NCBI GenBank assembly: GCA_003164075.1
Contig: PLRZ01000101.1
Coordinates: 2,427-8,199, forward strand
DNA from: Bryobacterales bacterium
GTDB taxonomy: Bacteria; Acidobacteriota; Terriglobia; Bryobacterales; Bryobacteraceae
DNA: 5,773 bases
Direction: 5' to 3'
Made by a program: the position numbers and the translations under genes. Shown piece after piece: positions 1 to 5,773 of the stretch. Below the pieces are notes generated by a model. It searched no databases. It saw only the letters and a program-made list of their open reading frames with translations, and was not told the origin of the DNA. Positions within the stretch are counted from its first letter, which is position 1. The number at the start of each line of letters is the position of its first letter.

Positions 1-389
1 TCCAGAGCGCGCTTGGAGGCTTCGATTTCCTCACCGGGAATTTCGTTGCTGATCTGATGCGCCTGGAATTCCTGCAGACCGGCCACTACGACCTTGGCCA
101 AGTGGCTCTTCTTGTAGCGATCCGCAATCTTTACGGCTTCATCCAGCTTGCCTTCGCGTAACGCGCCGGCGACGGCTGGAGCAAATGCCCGCGACTGTTT
201 GCGGGCAGCACTGTAGGCCATGAGGCGGTCAATCATGACGCCGATCGAATAGGCCGACATGATAAACAGGCCAATCACGACAATCTTGGCCAACGCACCC
301 ATCTGGGACCAAAGGGAACGCGGGTCCCAACCAATGTCCCCGCCTTCCTGGAGCAAATAAAGCGCCCATACATGCAATTGCAAAAGCAT
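1..389 (-). CDS. exbB: MotA/TolQ/ExbB family proton channel protein, N-terminal part (cut by window edge)
   Basis: My translation of the minus strand from the ATG at 389 gives 129 uninterrupted codons to the window edge, so the C-terminal part is missing. The protein starts MLLQLHVWALYLLQEGG and has a strong membrane segment at about residues 32-53, containing KIVVIGLFIMSAYSIGVMID. A basic cytoplasmic stretch follows (RLMAYSAARKQSR), then LREGKLDEAVKIADRYKKSHLAKVV at about 77-101. This layout, with one N-terminal helix followed by a long cytoplasmic region with an acid-base helix, fits the ExbB/TolQ family. These proteins form the pentameric inner-membrane channel that lets protons drive TonB or TolA. 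The TonB gene 70 bases upstream makes ExbB the better name, but TolQ cannot be excluded because the last two helices are outside the window. The start is supported by a good ribosome-binding site 11 bases upstream. ExbD would be expected next. Confidence 0.86.
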   Translation of the reverse strand, partial: MLLQLHVWALYLLQEGGDIGWDPRSLWSQMGALAKIVVIGLFIMSAYSIGVMIDRLMAYSAARKQSRAFAPAVAGALREGKLDEAVKIADRYKKSHLAKVVVAGLQEFQAHQISNEIPGEEIEASKRAL

Positions 390-400
390 TGTTTTCTGTC

Positions 401-406
401 TCTCCT
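401..406 (-). promoter_or_regulatory. Ribosome-binding site of the exbB-like gene
   Basis: On the minus strand the sequence AGGAGA lies 11 bases before the ATG at 389. It is the clearest Shine-Dalgarno sequence correctly placed for a gene in this window. It decides the start of the partial channel gene, whose reading frame is otherwise truncated. Confidence 0.7.
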
Positions 407-459
407 ACGAGTTGAAATTGTGATCTTCTATCCGACGTCGCAAACGGAGCGCCGGGTTA

Positions 460-1224
460 CTACTGGTTCAACGTAAAATTCACATCAATCGTCGTCTCTA
501 CCTGCACCGGCTCGCCGTTGAGCATTGTCGGCCGGTAGACCCACTGCTTCACCGCGTCCATGGCTGCCTGGATCAACAGCGCCGGGCCACCCAGGGAATG
601 CAATTCCTGAATCGTCCCTTCCTTGGAGATGATCGCCGCCAGGTGTACCACACCCGAAACGCGCGCGGACTTCGCCAACTGCGGATAGAGTGGCGGAGTC
701 TTCTTGAGAATCATGGCGCCCTGGACGTTGCCACCCACCTTAATACGAATCGGGGCTGCGTCCTTCTTCACCGGCGGAGGCGGAGGCGGAGGCGGCGCCG
801 CTGTCGGGATGCCACCGATAATGCCACCGAGTACGCCGCCCACGGCCCCGCCGCCCACGCCGCCAGCCACGCCGCCGACTACTCCGCCAACGCCGGAGGA
901 GGGTGGCGGAAGCTCATCTTCTCTAATGGTGGCGATTTCCCTGGGGACGGACTTGGGAGCCATGAGCCTGCCGGCATCGAACTGCCGGGGAATCACTTTG
1001 ACCACTTTGACTGCAGGCGCTGCCGCCGGAGGAGGAGGCGGTGGCGGCGGAGGAGGAGGAGCCACCAGGAAACTTTGCAGCGTGGTGGACGGGAGCACTT
1101 CAGTGTAGATCAAAGGCAGGATCACAGCCACGGTGATCAATATGATCTGCCCGGCGAAGGAAACCATCACTGTCCAGCTCTTGTTGGTCTTGCCCACGCC
1201 GTCTACGAACGTCTGTTCAAACAT
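460..1224 (-). CDS. tonB: TonB-family energy transducer with proline runs and a Gly-Gly repeat spacer
   Basis: This 254-residue protein has the TonB plan. A short cytoplasmic N-terminus is followed by a single membrane anchor at about residues 18-40 (WTVMVSFAGQIILITVAVIL), a long periplasmic spacer, and a C-terminal TonB domain at about 172-253. In that domain, YPQLAKSARVSGVV (180-193) and VKQWVYRP (225-232) with the final ETTIDVNF strand are typical of the fold that grips the TonB box of outer-membrane receptors. The spacer is unlike the Glu-Pro/Lys-Pro rod of E. coli TonB. It has 11 prolines (56-66), a linker rich in basic and acidic residues, a (hydrophobic)2-Gly-Gly repeat (111-139) and 8 prolines (144-151). 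The ATG at 1224 is preceded by AAGGAA about 6 bases upstream. The ExbB-like gene follows 70 bases downstream, so the two are probably partners. Which substrate or receptor it serves cannot be told from sequence. Confidence 0.92.
   Translation of the reverse strand: MFEQTFVDGVGKTNKSWTVMVSFAGQIILITVAVILPLIYTEVLPSTTLQSFLVAPPPPPPPPPPPAAAPAVKVVKVIPRQFDAGRLMAPKSVPREIATIREDELPPPSSGVGGVVGGVAGGVGGGAVGGVLGGIIGGIPTAAPPPPPPPPVKKDAAPIRIKVGGNVQGAMILKKTPPLYPQLAKSARVSGVVHLAAIISKEGTIQELHSLGGPALLIQAAMDAVKQWVYRPTMLNGEPVQVETTIDVNFTLNQ
772..795 (-). repeat. Proline codon run, 8 units (C-terminal side of TonB spacer)
   Basis: Eight consecutive CCN codons encode residues 144-151 of the TonB protein, directly before a VKKDAAP linker and the C-terminal domain. 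On the plus strand it reads as alternating cgg and agg triplets. The run is in frame and probably variable in length between strains through replication slippage. Confidence 0.85.
811..894 (-). repeat. 12-base tandem repeat encoding seven Gly-Gly tetrapeptides in TonB
   Basis: Seven consecutive 12-base units can be laid out on the plus strand. Examples are gccaccgataat at 811, gccaccgagtac at 823 and gccgccgactac at 871. In the protein, Gly pairs fall at residues 113/114, 117/118, 121/122, 125/126, 129/130, 133/134 and 137/138, an exact four-residue period. The other two positions of each unit are Val, Ile, Leu or Ala, with one Gly exception at residue 124. The units differ in codon choice, so the repeat is not a fresh duplication. 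Confidence 0.85.
1027..1059 (-). repeat. Proline codon run, 11 units (N-terminal side of TonB spacer)
   Basis: Eleven consecutive CCN codons (CCG, CCT, CCA or CCC class) encode residues 56-66, shortly after the membrane anchor of the TonB protein. The run begins the periplasmic spacer. Proline stretches this long usually need elongation factor P to be translated without stalling; that is family knowledge, and nothing here tests it. Confidence 0.85.
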
Positions 1225-1295
1225 ACGAGCTTCCTTTCCCTTTTACCGCGGCGGCTTTCGGCTGGGAACAGCCTCGGCCCACCGCGCACTTTACT

Positions 1296-2531
1296 TCATC
1301 GGACCGCCTTGGTCGGACTTTTGCGAACCGTTTCCACTCGCGGAGTTGCCGGTCCGCCACCCACTGGCGTCTTCCGGCGGCTGTCCGCATAATTGTGCCA
1401 GAACAATACGATCGGACTGGCGATGAACACCGAGGAGTACGTTCCCACGATAATCCCGCAAACCAACGCAAACGAGAAACCGCCCAATACCGGACCGCCG
1501 AAGATGAACAGCGCGATCACCGTCAGGAACGTCAGGCCCGAAGTCATCACCGTCCGGCTCAACGTCTGGTTCACGGCGCGATTCATCACAGCTTCCAGAG
1601 ACTCTTTGCGCGAGAATTTCAGATTCTCGCGGATGCGATCGAAAATCACGATCGTATCGTTCATGGAATAGCCCACTAGCGTCAACAGGGCCGCAATCAC
1701 CGTCATGGAGATCTCTTTATCGAACAACGAAAACAGTCCGATAGTGATGAGCGTGTCGTGGAAGCACGCGATCACCGCGCCCAAACCGTAAATCCATTCG
1801 AACCGGAATGCAATGTAAGCCAGCATGCCGGCCAAAGCGTACAAAGTGGCGAGAACCGCCTTCTCGCGCAACTTCGCTCCCACTTTGGGGCCCACCATCT
1901 GTGCCGATACCACGTGGAATGGCGCCAAATAACACTCCTGCCGAAGAGTGTTCATAATACCAGAATTCATTCCCGCCACGGAGGACAATTGACTGAAATC
2001 CACGATCAATCCGGAATGTTGCGTGTTCATCTCGCCGAGGATGTTGCGTATCAGCGTTTTCAGTTGGTCTTCGTTCAACGCCACGCCCGCGCGGGCCAGC
2101 GGATCGCGCAGCCGGTTGGTAAGTTCTTCCTCACTGGTATTGTTGAGGTCCAGCTTGCCGCTGCCGGGTTGTCCGAAGGTGTCCGTCAGGACCGCCCGCA
2201 TGGTGTTCTGGTTGGTGTTCAACTGGCTTTCGCCCTGGCCCTTGGCTTCCGTCCCAATCTCCACCGTGTTCACAACGCCATTGCCGCTCAGGTCCTGGAC
2301 GCTGACTTCGGTTTTGATCTTCTGCAACATGGCGGAGCGGATCTTATTGTCCTGTGGAGGGTTGGCGAATTTCACCTGAATCAGCGTCCCCTCCTTGAAA
2401 TCGATGCCATATTTGAGGCCGCCCTTCAGGGCGATGCTCCCAAACCCAGCCACGGTCAGCACCAGCGAGGCGATGATGAAGGGCCACTTCTTGCCCAGAA
2501 AGTCGTAGTTCGTGTTCTTGAATAATTCCAT
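1296..2531 (-). CDS. secF: Protein translocase subunit SecF with enlarged periplasmic domain
   Basis: SecF pairs with SecD beside SecYEG and uses proton flow to help pull exported proteins into the periplasm. The 411-residue protein has the family layout. The first helix is at about 17-36, a periplasmic P4 region spans 37-222, and five further helices lie at about 224-243, 246-267, 275-297, 327-346 and 350-376. Diagnostic motifs are YGIDFKEGTLIQVKF (41-55), VGPKVGAKLREKAV (213-226), CFHDTLITIG (256-265) with its conserved Asp259, and GYSMNDTIVIFDRIREN (287-303). E. coli SecF is about 323 residues; most of the excess here lies at about 92-182 between the first helix and the VGP motif. The C-terminal tail from 384 is basic and Pro/Gly-rich. 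The ATG at 2531 is the only usable start, because the frame has a TGA at 2565-2567 and no GTG or TTG in between. It lacks a close Shine-Dalgarno sequence. Confidence 0.97.
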   Translation of the reverse strand: MELFKNTNYDFLGKKWPFIIASLVLTVAGFGSIALKGGLKYGIDFKEGTLIQVKFANPPQDNKIRSAMLQKIKTEVSVQDLSGNGVVNTVEIGTEAKGQGESQLNTNQNTMRAVLTDTFGQPGSGKLDLNNTSEEELTNRLRDPLARAGVALNEDQLKTLIRNILGEMNTQHSGLIVDFSQLSSVAGMNSGIMNTLRQECYLAPFHVVSAQMVGPKVGAKLREKAVLATLYALAGMLAYIAFRFEWIYGLGAVIACFHDTLITIGLFSLFDKEISMTVIAALLTLVGYSMNDTIVIFDRIRENLKFSRKESLEAVMNRAVNQTLSRTVMTSGLTFLTVIALFIFGGPVLGGFSFALVCGIIVGTYSSVFIASPIVLFWHNYADSRRKTPVGGGPATPRVETVRKSPTKAVR

Positions 2532-2544
2532 CGAGCGTTGCCGT

Positions 2545-2581
2545 GCTGGTGCGCTCCAATTAAATCAGACACCAGCTCCTT
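2545..2581 (-). promoter_or_regulatory. Candidate secF leader hairpin with a distant Shine-Dalgarno sequence
   Basis: In the 84-base gap before secF, the minus strand has AAGGAG (2576-2581) but 44 bases from the ATG, too far for normal use. Right after it, GCTGGTG pairs perfectly with CACCAGC across an 18-base loop (arms 2570-2576 and 2545-2551 on the plus strand), with a possible U-G pair inside. Folding this stem would leave only about 13-14 bases between the purine motif and the start. The inverted repeat and the motif are seen directly; their role in initiation is inferred. Confidence 0.35.
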
Positions 2582-2615
2582 ACCTTTTGTTCCCGTTCAA
2601 ACCGCCAAAGCGGAA

Positions 2616-4247
2616 TTAAATACTTAAAGCTTCCATTCCCCGCCGCCCCGAAAGCTCCCAATTGAAGATCGTGCGGGACACGAATACCGCGGTGAAGACG
2701 TTGGCGAACAGACCGATCGTCAATGTTACCGCAAATCCCCGCACCGGTCCCTCTCCGAACAGGAAAAGGAAGGCGCAGGAAACGATGGTGGTTACGTGGG
2801 TGTCGACAATCGTCCACCAGGCCTTGTTGAAGCCTGTATCGACGGCTGCGATCACCCCTTTTCCGGTCCGCAATTCCTCCCGGATCCTCTCGAAAATCAG
2901 TACGTTGGAGTCCACCGCCATACCGATGGTCAGAATCACCCCGGCGATTCCCGGCAGGGTCAGCGCGGCGTGCAGATAAGAGATCGCCGCCAAAAGTATG
3001 ATGGTGTTCAGAAACAGCGCCAGCACGGCGTTCACACCGCTGCGCTTGTAGTACGCCAGCATCACCACGATCACCGCCAGCAGCCCGGCGATGCCCGCTA
3101 CGATTCCCTGGTGGATGGAGTCGGCGCCCAGCGACGGGCCGACGGAATTCTCGAAAGCCGGGGTCACCCGCGCCGGCAGGGAGCCGGACCGGAGGTAGCG
3201 CGCCAGATCCGCGGCTTCTTCCTCGCTGCCCAAACCCATGATGCGGCCGGAATCCTCGATGCGTTCGTTGATGGTAGCGACGCTCACAATGTCATTGTCC
3301 AGGATGACCGCCAGCTTGTCGCCCACGTGGTCTCCGGTGAAACGGGCGAATCTCCGGCCGCCATCCTGCGACAGCGTGAAGCTGGTCTGCCAGGTTCGAG
3401 CCGTGTCGCCTTGGCCGGCGCGCGCGTTGCGCATATCCTTGCCGGTGATCACCGGTACTTTACCCACCAGGAACCATTCTTCACCCTGGCCCCGCACGCG
3501 CGGTTTGGACCTCACCAGGGTTTCGTTCAGGGGCAGGACGCCGCCCAATTTCGCCAGAGCGTCATCCCGGCTGGTGAACGCCGTGTCGTGCTGCTTGTCG
3601 ACGCCGGTGATCTGCAGCACGGCCGTCGTGCCGATCTGCTCCTTGGCGCGGGCCGGATCGTCCACGCCCGGCAGCTCAATCAGAATCTGGTAGTCCGCGC
3701 CCGACTGCCCGTACTGCTGTACGGAGGTCTCCGCCACGCCCATATCGTTAATACGATTGCTGATGGTGTCGATAGAGCCTTGCACCGCCAGCTTCTTGAG
3801 GTCGATCAGGTCGGACGGCTTGAGCTTCATGGAATAATCGGTGGAGTTGACCGTGGTGAGAATGTAGGTGGGGAATTCGGTGCTCACCAGGTTGCGGAAA
3901 TCGCTCGACTTGGTCGGATTCACGCCCTTGATGGTGATGGTCACCTTGCCGGCGTCGTCCACCGATTGCGGATCGCTGACTTCCGCGCTGTTCCACACGA
4001 TGCCCTGCTTGGCGCCTTCCTGCTGCAGCCGTTCCACGGTCTGCTGCGCATCGCCCTTCACGGCGTCCTGGACTTGCACTTCCATGACCAGGTGGCTGCC
4101 GCCTTTGAGATCGAGCCCCAGGCGAATGCTGTTCTTCAGGTGGTCCACCAGGTCGGCTTTGGACGTCGGTAGACCGATGATCCCGACGACGCACAGCAGT
4201 ATCGTCACAACAATGATTACGGTCCGCGTTTTCAGATTCTTTTGCAT
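2616..4247 (-). CDS. secD: Protein translocase subunit SecD
   Basis: SecD is the large partner of SecF. Its periplasmic P1 domain binds the emerging preprotein, and proton flow through the membrane part drives its movement. The 543 residues show a first helix at about 8-26 and the family signature RLGLDLKGGSHLVMEV (42-57). The periplasmic domain contains GSIDTISNRINDMGV (157-171), IELPGVDDPARAKE (190-203), ITGKDM (268-272 region), GSLPA (355-359) and SVGPSLGADSI (368-378). Five C-terminal helices follow at about 380-399, 404-422, 430-450, 483-497 and 503-525. The loop GMAVDSNVLIFERIREEL (442-459), with Asp446, matches the conserved charged motif of the fourth helix tied to proton transfer in the family. 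It is shorter than the E. coli protein (615 residues), but no signature element is missing. The ATG at 4247 has a weak AAGG 11 bases upstream and follows yajC by 40 bases. Confidence 0.98.
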   Translation of the reverse strand: MQKNLKTRTVIIVVTILLCVVGIIGLPTSKADLVDHLKNSIRLGLDLKGGSHLVMEVQVQDAVKGDAQQTVERLQQEGAKQGIVWNSAEVSDPQSVDDAGKVTITIKGVNPTKSSDFRNLVSTEFPTYILTTVNSTDYSMKLKPSDLIDLKKLAVQGSIDTISNRINDMGVAETSVQQYGQSGADYQILIELPGVDDPARAKEQIGTTAVLQITGVDKQHDTAFTSRDDALAKLGGVLPLNETLVRSKPRVRGQGEEWFLVGKVPVITGKDMRNARAGQGDTARTWQTSFTLSQDGGRRFARFTGDHVGDKLAVILDNDIVSVATINERIEDSGRIMGLGSEEEAADLARYLRSGSLPARVTPAFENSVGPSLGADSIHQGIVAGIAGLLAVIVVMLAYYKRSGVNAVLALFLNTIILLAAISYLHAALTLPGIAGVILTIGMAVDSNVLIFERIREELRTGKGVIAAVDTGFNKAWWTIVDTHVTTIVSCAFLFLFGEGPVRGFAVTLTIGLFANVFTAVFVSRTIFNWELSGRRGMEALSI

Positions 4248-4287
4248 GAGAATAGATGCCTTGCTAAATAAGGGTTCGTGCCGCTAC

Positions 4288-4596
4288 CTACTTCTTGTCA
4301 CCCGAGACCAGGCTCGTAACCGAGCTTCGCGCGAACTGGAGCTTCACATTGTCCGGTTTCACGCGCAATACCAGGGAATCGTCCTCCACCGCGACGATGG
4401 TGCCCACCACGCCGCCGCTGGTCACGACCGTGTCTCCATTGTGGAGGCCGGCCAGCATTTTTTGCGTCTGTTTGCGCTGGCGCTGCATCGGAAGGAAGAG
4501 GAGGAAATACAAAACTCCGAACATCAGGAGGATGGGCAACATCATGCCCAGAGAGCTACCGGGCGTCGCCGTTTGCAGAAACAAGTTGAAGACCAC
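4288..4596 (-). CDS. yajC: Preprotein translocase subunit YajC
   Basis: YajC is a small single-helix membrane protein that copurifies with SecDF and sits next to SecYEG. It is not essential in E. coli, and its exact task is unsettled. The 102-residue product is of family length. It has a short N-terminus, a membrane helix at about 17-36 (GMMLPILLMFGVLYFLLFLP), the usual basic stretch MQRQRKQTQKML (37-48), and the signature GDTVVTSGGVVGTIVAVEDD (54-73) of the small cytoplasmic beta domain. The start is GTG at 4596. The next Met codons (18 and 19) lie inside the helix, and no ATG or TTG precedes it in frame after the tgt stop. The gap to tgt is only 18 bases and holds no clear Shine-Dalgarno sequence, so translation is probably coupled to tgt. 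Confidence 0.96.
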   Translation of the reverse strand: MVFNLFLQTATPGSSLGMMLPILLMFGVLYFLLFLPMQRQRKQTQKMLAGLHNGDTVVTSGGVVGTIVAVEDDSLVLRVKPDNVKLQFARSSVTSLVSGDKK

Positions 4597-4614
4597 GTTT
4601 TGACCAATCGGAGG

Positions 4615-5754
4615 CTACTCGGCCTCCAGGGCAGCCGAGCGCACACACCTCAAGTATTCTGGAAATGAAAACGATATTATAGCGTGCCTGATCTCTCCCA
4701 TGATGTCAAGGTACCGCCGCACGTTGTGGCGCGTGGCCAACGATGCGTAGAGAATCTCCCCGGACAGGAACAAATGGCGAAGGTACGAGCGGGAATACCT
4801 GCTGCAAGTGTAGCACCGGCAATTTTCGTCGATCGGCCGCTCATCGTCCTTATACCGCGCGTGTTTGATGATCACGCGGCCCCGGGATGTGAATAAATAT
4901 CCATTCCGCGCGTTGCGCGAGGGCAGCACGCAGTCCATCATGTCGATGCCGCGGGCCACGTATTCCGGCAGTTCCGCGGGCATCCCGACTCCCATGGCAT
5001 AGCGCGGCTTCTGCCGCGGCAGGATATCGCGCGTCGCTTCCACCATTTCCAGGCTGAGTGCGCGCGGTTCGCCCACCGACAGGCCCCCCACGGCATAGCC
5101 ATCGCTATCGAGATCGAGCAGCGCGGTGGCGCATTCGGCGCGCAGATCGGGGAACATGGAGCCCTGTACGATGGGGAACAGCGCGTGACGGGTAGGGCTT
5201 TCAGCCATGCGGATGCGATGGTGCCGGCCGGCCTGCTGGGCCCAGCGGACGGTGCGGTGCATGCTCTGGCGCGCGTACTCGTGGGTGACGGGATACGCGG
5301 GGCATTCGTCGAGCACCATGCAGATGTCGCTGCCGAAGGCCAGTTGCACGTCGACCGTGGATTCCGGCGTGAAGGTGTGGAGATCGCCATTGAGGTGCGA
5401 TTGGAAGACGACGCCCTCGTCGGTGATTTTCCGCAGGCCGCTCAGGCTGAATACCTGGAAGCCGCCGGAATCGGTGAGGATGGCGTTGGGCCACGACATG
5501 AAGCGGTGCAGTCCGCCCATTTTGCGGATGAGTTCATGGCCCGGGCGCAGGAAAAGATGGTAGGTATTGGCCAGCAGGATCTTGACGCCGAGATCCTCGG
5601 CCAGGTCGCGCTGGCTCAGGCCTTTGACGGTGGCTTGCGTGCCGACGGGCATGAATACCGGGGTCTCGATGGTGCCATGGGGGGTATGGAGAAGGCCGGC
5701 CCGCGCGCCGGTGTGCGGGCATTCGGCCACTAGCTCGAAGGAAATTTGCGTCAA
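4615..5754 (-). CDS. tgt: tRNA-guanine transglycosylase (queuine tRNA-ribosyltransferase)
   Basis: Tgt swaps the guanine at wobble position 34 of tRNAs for Asp, Asn, His and Tyr for the queuosine precursor preQ1. All hallmarks are present: TPVFMPVGTQATVKG (31-45), NTYHLFLRPG (63-72), and LTDSGGFQVFSL (93-104) with the active-site Asp95. They continue with SDICMVLDECPAYP (142-155), PIVQGS (194-199), VGGLSVGE (222-229), and GIDMMDCVLPSRNARNG (269-285), where Asp274 aligns with the catalytic nucleophile. The zinc site is CRCYTC (Cys312, Cys314, Cys317) plus His343, spaced as in characterised enzymes. The 379 residues match family length. The start is uncertain: TTG at 5754 puts the FEL strand six residues in, as in E. 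coli-type proteins. However, the frame stays open to the window edge and no Shine-Dalgarno sequence precedes the TTG, so the true start could lie outside. In many bacteria queA lies upstream; here that region is not visible. Confidence 0.96.
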   Translation of the reverse strand: MTQISFELVAECPHTGARAGLLHTPHGTIETPVFMPVGTQATVKGLSQRDLAEDLGVKILLANTYHLFLRPGHELIRKMGGLHRFMSWPNAILTDSGGFQVFSLSGLRKITDEGVVFQSHLNGDLHTFTPESTVDVQLAFGSDICMVLDECPAYPVTHEYARQSMHRTVRWAQQAGRHHRIRMAESPTRHALFPIVQGSMFPDLRAECATALLDLDSDGYAVGGLSVGEPRALSLEMVEATRDILPRQKPRYAMGVGMPAELPEYVARGIDMMDCVLPSRNARNGYLFTSRGRVIIKHARYKDDERPIDENCRCYTCSRYSRSYLRHLFLSGEILYASLATRHNVRRYLDIMGEIRHAIISFSFPEYLRCVRSAALEAE

Positions 5755-5773
5755 ATCAGATTGTAAACGAGGG

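Noticed and set aside
186..207. Seven-base inverted repeat (TGCCCGC/GCGGGCA) with an eight-base loop inside the exbB-like gene
   Set aside because: It lies in well-conserved coding sequence, has no U-run and no second copy in the window. Chance pairing in GC-rich code explains it.
390..459. Possible promoter in the tonB-exbB gap (TTGCGA with CAATTT 17 bases on)
   Set aside because: The -10 candidate matches the consensus at only two positions, and nothing else in the gap supports a start site.
1260..1273. Five-base stem (GGCTG/CAGCC) with a four-base loop in the secF-tonB gap, considered as a terminator
   Set aside because: The stem is short and on the transcribed strand it is followed by GAAAGCC rather than a run of U, so it does not look like an intrinsic terminator.
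598..1392. Plus-strand open frames of 264 and 134 codons with polyarginine or polyglycine runs
   Set aside because: The runs are reverse-strand readings of the TonB proline and Gly-Gly codons. The minus frame has a clear membrane anchor and TonB domain, while these have none.
1758..2525. A 255-codon open frame on the plus strand opposite secF
   Set aside because: It is a shadow of secF with no recognisable domain and no supporting ribosome-binding context that I could see.
2460..2572. Possible leader peptide starting at GTG 2572 behind AAGGAG
   Set aside because: The spacing between AAGGAG and the GTG is only about three bases, and the short frame overlaps the secF start with no sensible peptide.
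2796..4172. A 458-codon open frame on the plus strand
   Set aside because: It lies entirely antisense to secD, whose protein is unmistakable. The product is rich in His, Arg, Gln and Ala with no recognisable domain, as expected for the shadow of a GC-rich gene.

Overview
The window carries six genes, all on the minus strand. They read from high to low coordinates as tgt (queuosine tRNA modification), yajC, secD, secF (holotranslocon accessory subunits), a TonB-family energy transducer, and the 5' part of an ExbB/TolQ-type proton channel that runs off the low-coordinate edge. Coding density is high. The gaps, in transcription order, are 18, 40, 84, 71 and 70 bases. No convincing terminator or internal promoter is visible, so one long transcript is the simplest reading. 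No stretch longer than 300 bases lacks a gene, and I see no RNA gene, mobile element, CRISPR array or attachment site.

The tgt-yajC-secD-secF order is an ancient and widespread bacterial arrangement. What suggests the lineage is what follows it: a TonB protein beginning MFEQTFVDGVGKTNK with long proline runs and a Gly-Gly repeat spacer, then ExbB. Together with moderately high GC and an enlarged SecF, this resembles Acidobacteriota of the Solibacter/Bryobacter type. That placement is an inference from recalled protein style, not from a database search.

Functionally, Tgt inserts the 7-deazaguanine base into tRNA position 34. YajC, SecD and SecF associate with SecYEG, and SecDF uses the proton-motive force to pull exported proteins across the inner membrane. 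TonB with ExbB (and an expected ExbD just beyond the window) passes proton-motive force to outer-membrane receptors. The cluster therefore puts two proton-driven envelope machines, export and outer-membrane energisation, in one probable transcription unit.

I see no wholly new system. The parts that deserve a second look are the seven-unit Gly-Gly tetrapeptide spacer of TonB, the enlarged periplasmic domain of SecF, and a possible hairpin in the secD-secF gap that could bring a distant ribosome-binding site close to the secF start.
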